DNA from: Geobacter sp.
GTDB taxonomy: Bacteria > Desulfobacterota > Desulfuromonadia > Geobacterales > DSM-12255
Direction: 5' to 3'
Length of the DNA: 15,241 nucleotides
NCBI GenBank assembly: GCA_012026855.1
Contig: VEOV01000267.1
Location: 1-15,241 of the forward strand
Below the pieces are notes generated by a model that searched no databases, was not told the DNA's origin, and was given only the letters and a program-made list of their open reading frames with translations. Shown piece after piece: positions 14,315 to 15,241 of the stretch (positions are counted from its first letter, which is position 1; the number at the start of each line of letters is the position of its first letter). The translations under genes were made by a program, and so were the position numbers.

Positions 14315-15091
14315 ATGTCACAACCGTATCTGTCTGTAAAGGACATCGAGCCGCTCATCAATGTCAGGCTCCTGAACGCGGCGCTTTTGCGGACAAAGGA
14401 GCGCCCCGGCCACCTGCCCGGCATCGTCGGCTGCTTCGGCCCTCCGGGCTGGGGCAAGACCTGCGCGGCCACCCTCATCGCAAACACCCACGACTGCGCT
14501 CACATCGAGCTGAAGAGCTACTGGAACCGCAAGACCTTCTTCGAGGCGCTCTGCCTCGAACTCGGCATCCAGCTCAAGCGCGCCACCATCGGCGCCATGG
14601 GGCAGGCCATCAGCCAGCACCTGGGCCGCACCCGCCAGCCGCTGATCATCGACGAGGTCGATATCGCTATTTCAAAGGGCTTCATCGACGACATCCGCGC
14701 CATTTTCGAGGACTCCCGCACCGTGGTGATCATCATCGGCGAGGAGACCCTTCCCCAGGACCTGCTCCGCTGGGAGCGGTTTCACAGCCGCGTCCTGGAA
14801 TGGGTACCGGCCGAGCCCCCCGCCCTGGTCGACACCACCGCCCTGGTCAAGCGCTTCTGCCGCGACGGCATCACCATCGCCGACGACCTGGTCACGGAGC
14901 TGCACACCAAGTCCGGCAAGAGCGTCCGTCGCATCTGCGTCAACATCGAGCGGGTGCAGGAATTCGCCCGTGAGAATGGCATCGACGTTGTCGACCTCGC
15001 CATCTGGAATGCCCAGTCAGAAAAGACCTTCTACACCGGCGACGTGTCCCGCGTATCGAGCGCTCCTCAGCCGCCCCGGCGGAGGAGGTAG
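14315..15091 (+). CDS. Mu-type transposition ATPase B (AAA, MuB-like)
   Basis: A 258-residue AAA ATPase that in Mu selects target DNA and activates the transposase. Walker A is GPPGWGKT at residues 42-49, and Walker B is LIIDEVD at 110-116. The following AIFEDSRTVVIIIGEE is the sensor-1 strand region. Arg152, Arg155 and Arg159 in LLRWERFHSR could include the arginine finger. Walker A lies about 55-60 residues earlier than in Mu's own MuB. The N-terminal Cro-like HTH domain of MuB is therefore absent; an HTH protein is encoded just downstream instead. AGGAGG (14304-14309) precedes the ATG. The basic end PPRRRR may bind DNA. Confidence 0.92.
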   Translation: MSQPYLSVKDIEPLINVRLLNAALLRTKERPGHLPGIVGCFGPPGWGKTCAATLIANTHDCAHIELKSYWNRKTFFEALCLELGIQLKRATIGAMGQAISQHLGRTRQPLIIDEVDIAISKGFIDDIRAIFEDSRTVVIIIGEETLPQDLLRWERFHSRVLEWVPAEPPALVDTTALVKRFCRDGITIADDLVTELHTKSGKSVRRICVNIERVQEFARENGIDVVDLAIWNAQSEKTFYTGDVSRVSSAPQPPRRRR

Positions 15092-15094
15092 ACC

Positions 15095-15241
15095 ATGGCA
15101 CAGAAGCCGATTGACAAGCGCTCGCGGCTCAACACCCGCGAACACCTCTGGCAGGTCATGCTCGCGCTGAAGAGCTTCACGGTTAAGGACGTAGCCCGCG
15201 AAACGCGCTATCACGCCAGCACCGTCGGTGACTACCTCATC
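15095..15241 (+). CDS. Phage early HTH protein, N-terminal part
   Basis: Forty-nine residues are visible before the window ends. ATG 15095 lies three bases after the B stop and follows GGAGGAGG (15081-15088), which sits inside the end of B, so the two genes are tightly linked. SFTVKDVARETRYHASTVGDYL (residues about 27-48) looks like a helix-turn-helix of the winged or MarR-like sort. This slot in Mu-like phages often holds small regulators of transposition or middle expression. The rest and the exact family cannot be seen. Confidence 0.75.
   Translation, partial: MAQKPIDKRSRLNTREHLWQVMLALKSFTVKDVARETRYHASTVGDYLI

Larger units (their letters stand above)
9856..15241. mobile_element. Mu-like transposable prophage, left part (runs off window)
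   Basis: The gene order repressor (leftward), then Ner, a small early protein, DDE transposase A, ATPase B and a small HTH protein (all rightward) is that of Mu-type phages. All the key proteins are recognisable. The left boundary is placed just beyond the host promoter only as an outer limit. The true end should start with TG, and candidates are TG at 9878, 9881 or 9900, which the sequence alone cannot separate. The right end and any target duplication are outside the window. Structural genes are not seen, so a defective prophage cannot be ruled out. The genes present look intact. Confidence 0.85.

Noticed and set aside
14158..14973. A 271-codon + strand frame across the A-B junction.
   Set aside because: It is Arg/His/Pro-rich, lacks a ribosome binding site and overlaps the MuB-like gene, which has Walker motifs and a strong start.
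1..15241. CRISPR arrays, tRNA or rRNA genes and classical insertion sequences.
   Set aside because: I saw no regularly spaced repeat array, no cloverleaf-like gene and no IS ends or IS transposase; the only mobile gene set is the Mu-like one.

Overview
This window joins a stretch of host chromosome (about 1 to 9855) to the left arm of a Mu-like transposable prophage (about 9856 to 15241, running off the right edge). The host looks like a Geobacter-type deltaproteobacterium. That is an inference from the style of the genes (surface lipoproteins, a subtilase ending in a CysPheIle tail domain, a CsgG-like secreted protein), not from a marker gene.

Host region. From 1 to 5251 on the + strand lies a cluster of exported proteins: the end of a large Ig-like repeat protein, a 488-residue lipoprotein with its own strong ribosome binding site and terminators on both sides, a secreted S8 (subtilisin-like) protease with two fibronectin III-like modules and a C-terminal sorting-type tail, and a smaller probable lipoprotein. 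From 7411 down to 5242 on the - strand is a tight three-gene operon with 4-bp start/stop overlaps: a hotdog thioesterase, an inositol-monophosphatase-family enzyme and a ketopantoate-reductase-family (PanE-like) enzyme. A + strand pair, 7582 to 8718, encodes a thiol peroxidase (Tpx) and a beta-class carbonic anhydrase. It ends at a strong hairpin terminator facing a convergent CsgG-like gene (8817 to 9695, - strand).

Prophage region. The layout is that of the left end of Mu-type phages: a repressor read leftward, then Ner, a small early protein, transposase A, ATPase B and a further early HTH protein read rightward. The repressor has an XRE DNA-binding domain plus an S24 self-cleavage domain. 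Read with it, only a few bases downstream, is a small gene for an exported protein that would be made in the lysogen, so it is a candidate lysogenic-conversion or superinfection-exclusion gene. Between repressor and Ner there are five copies of an 11-base operator (CGTAACRGTTC) and a pair of ACGCGT palindromes arranged as a 13-base inverted repeat around a -35-like TTGACG. This is a readable candidate for the lysis/lysogeny switch. Between the host CsgG-like gene and the exported phage protein lies gene-free DNA with phased TTGTGG-type motifs and two imperfect 21-base direct repeats, the best candidates for the transposase-binding left end. The exact phage boundary cannot be fixed because the right end is outside the window.

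The A and B genes look clearly richer in G+C than the surface-protein genes at the left, which agrees with a separate origin.
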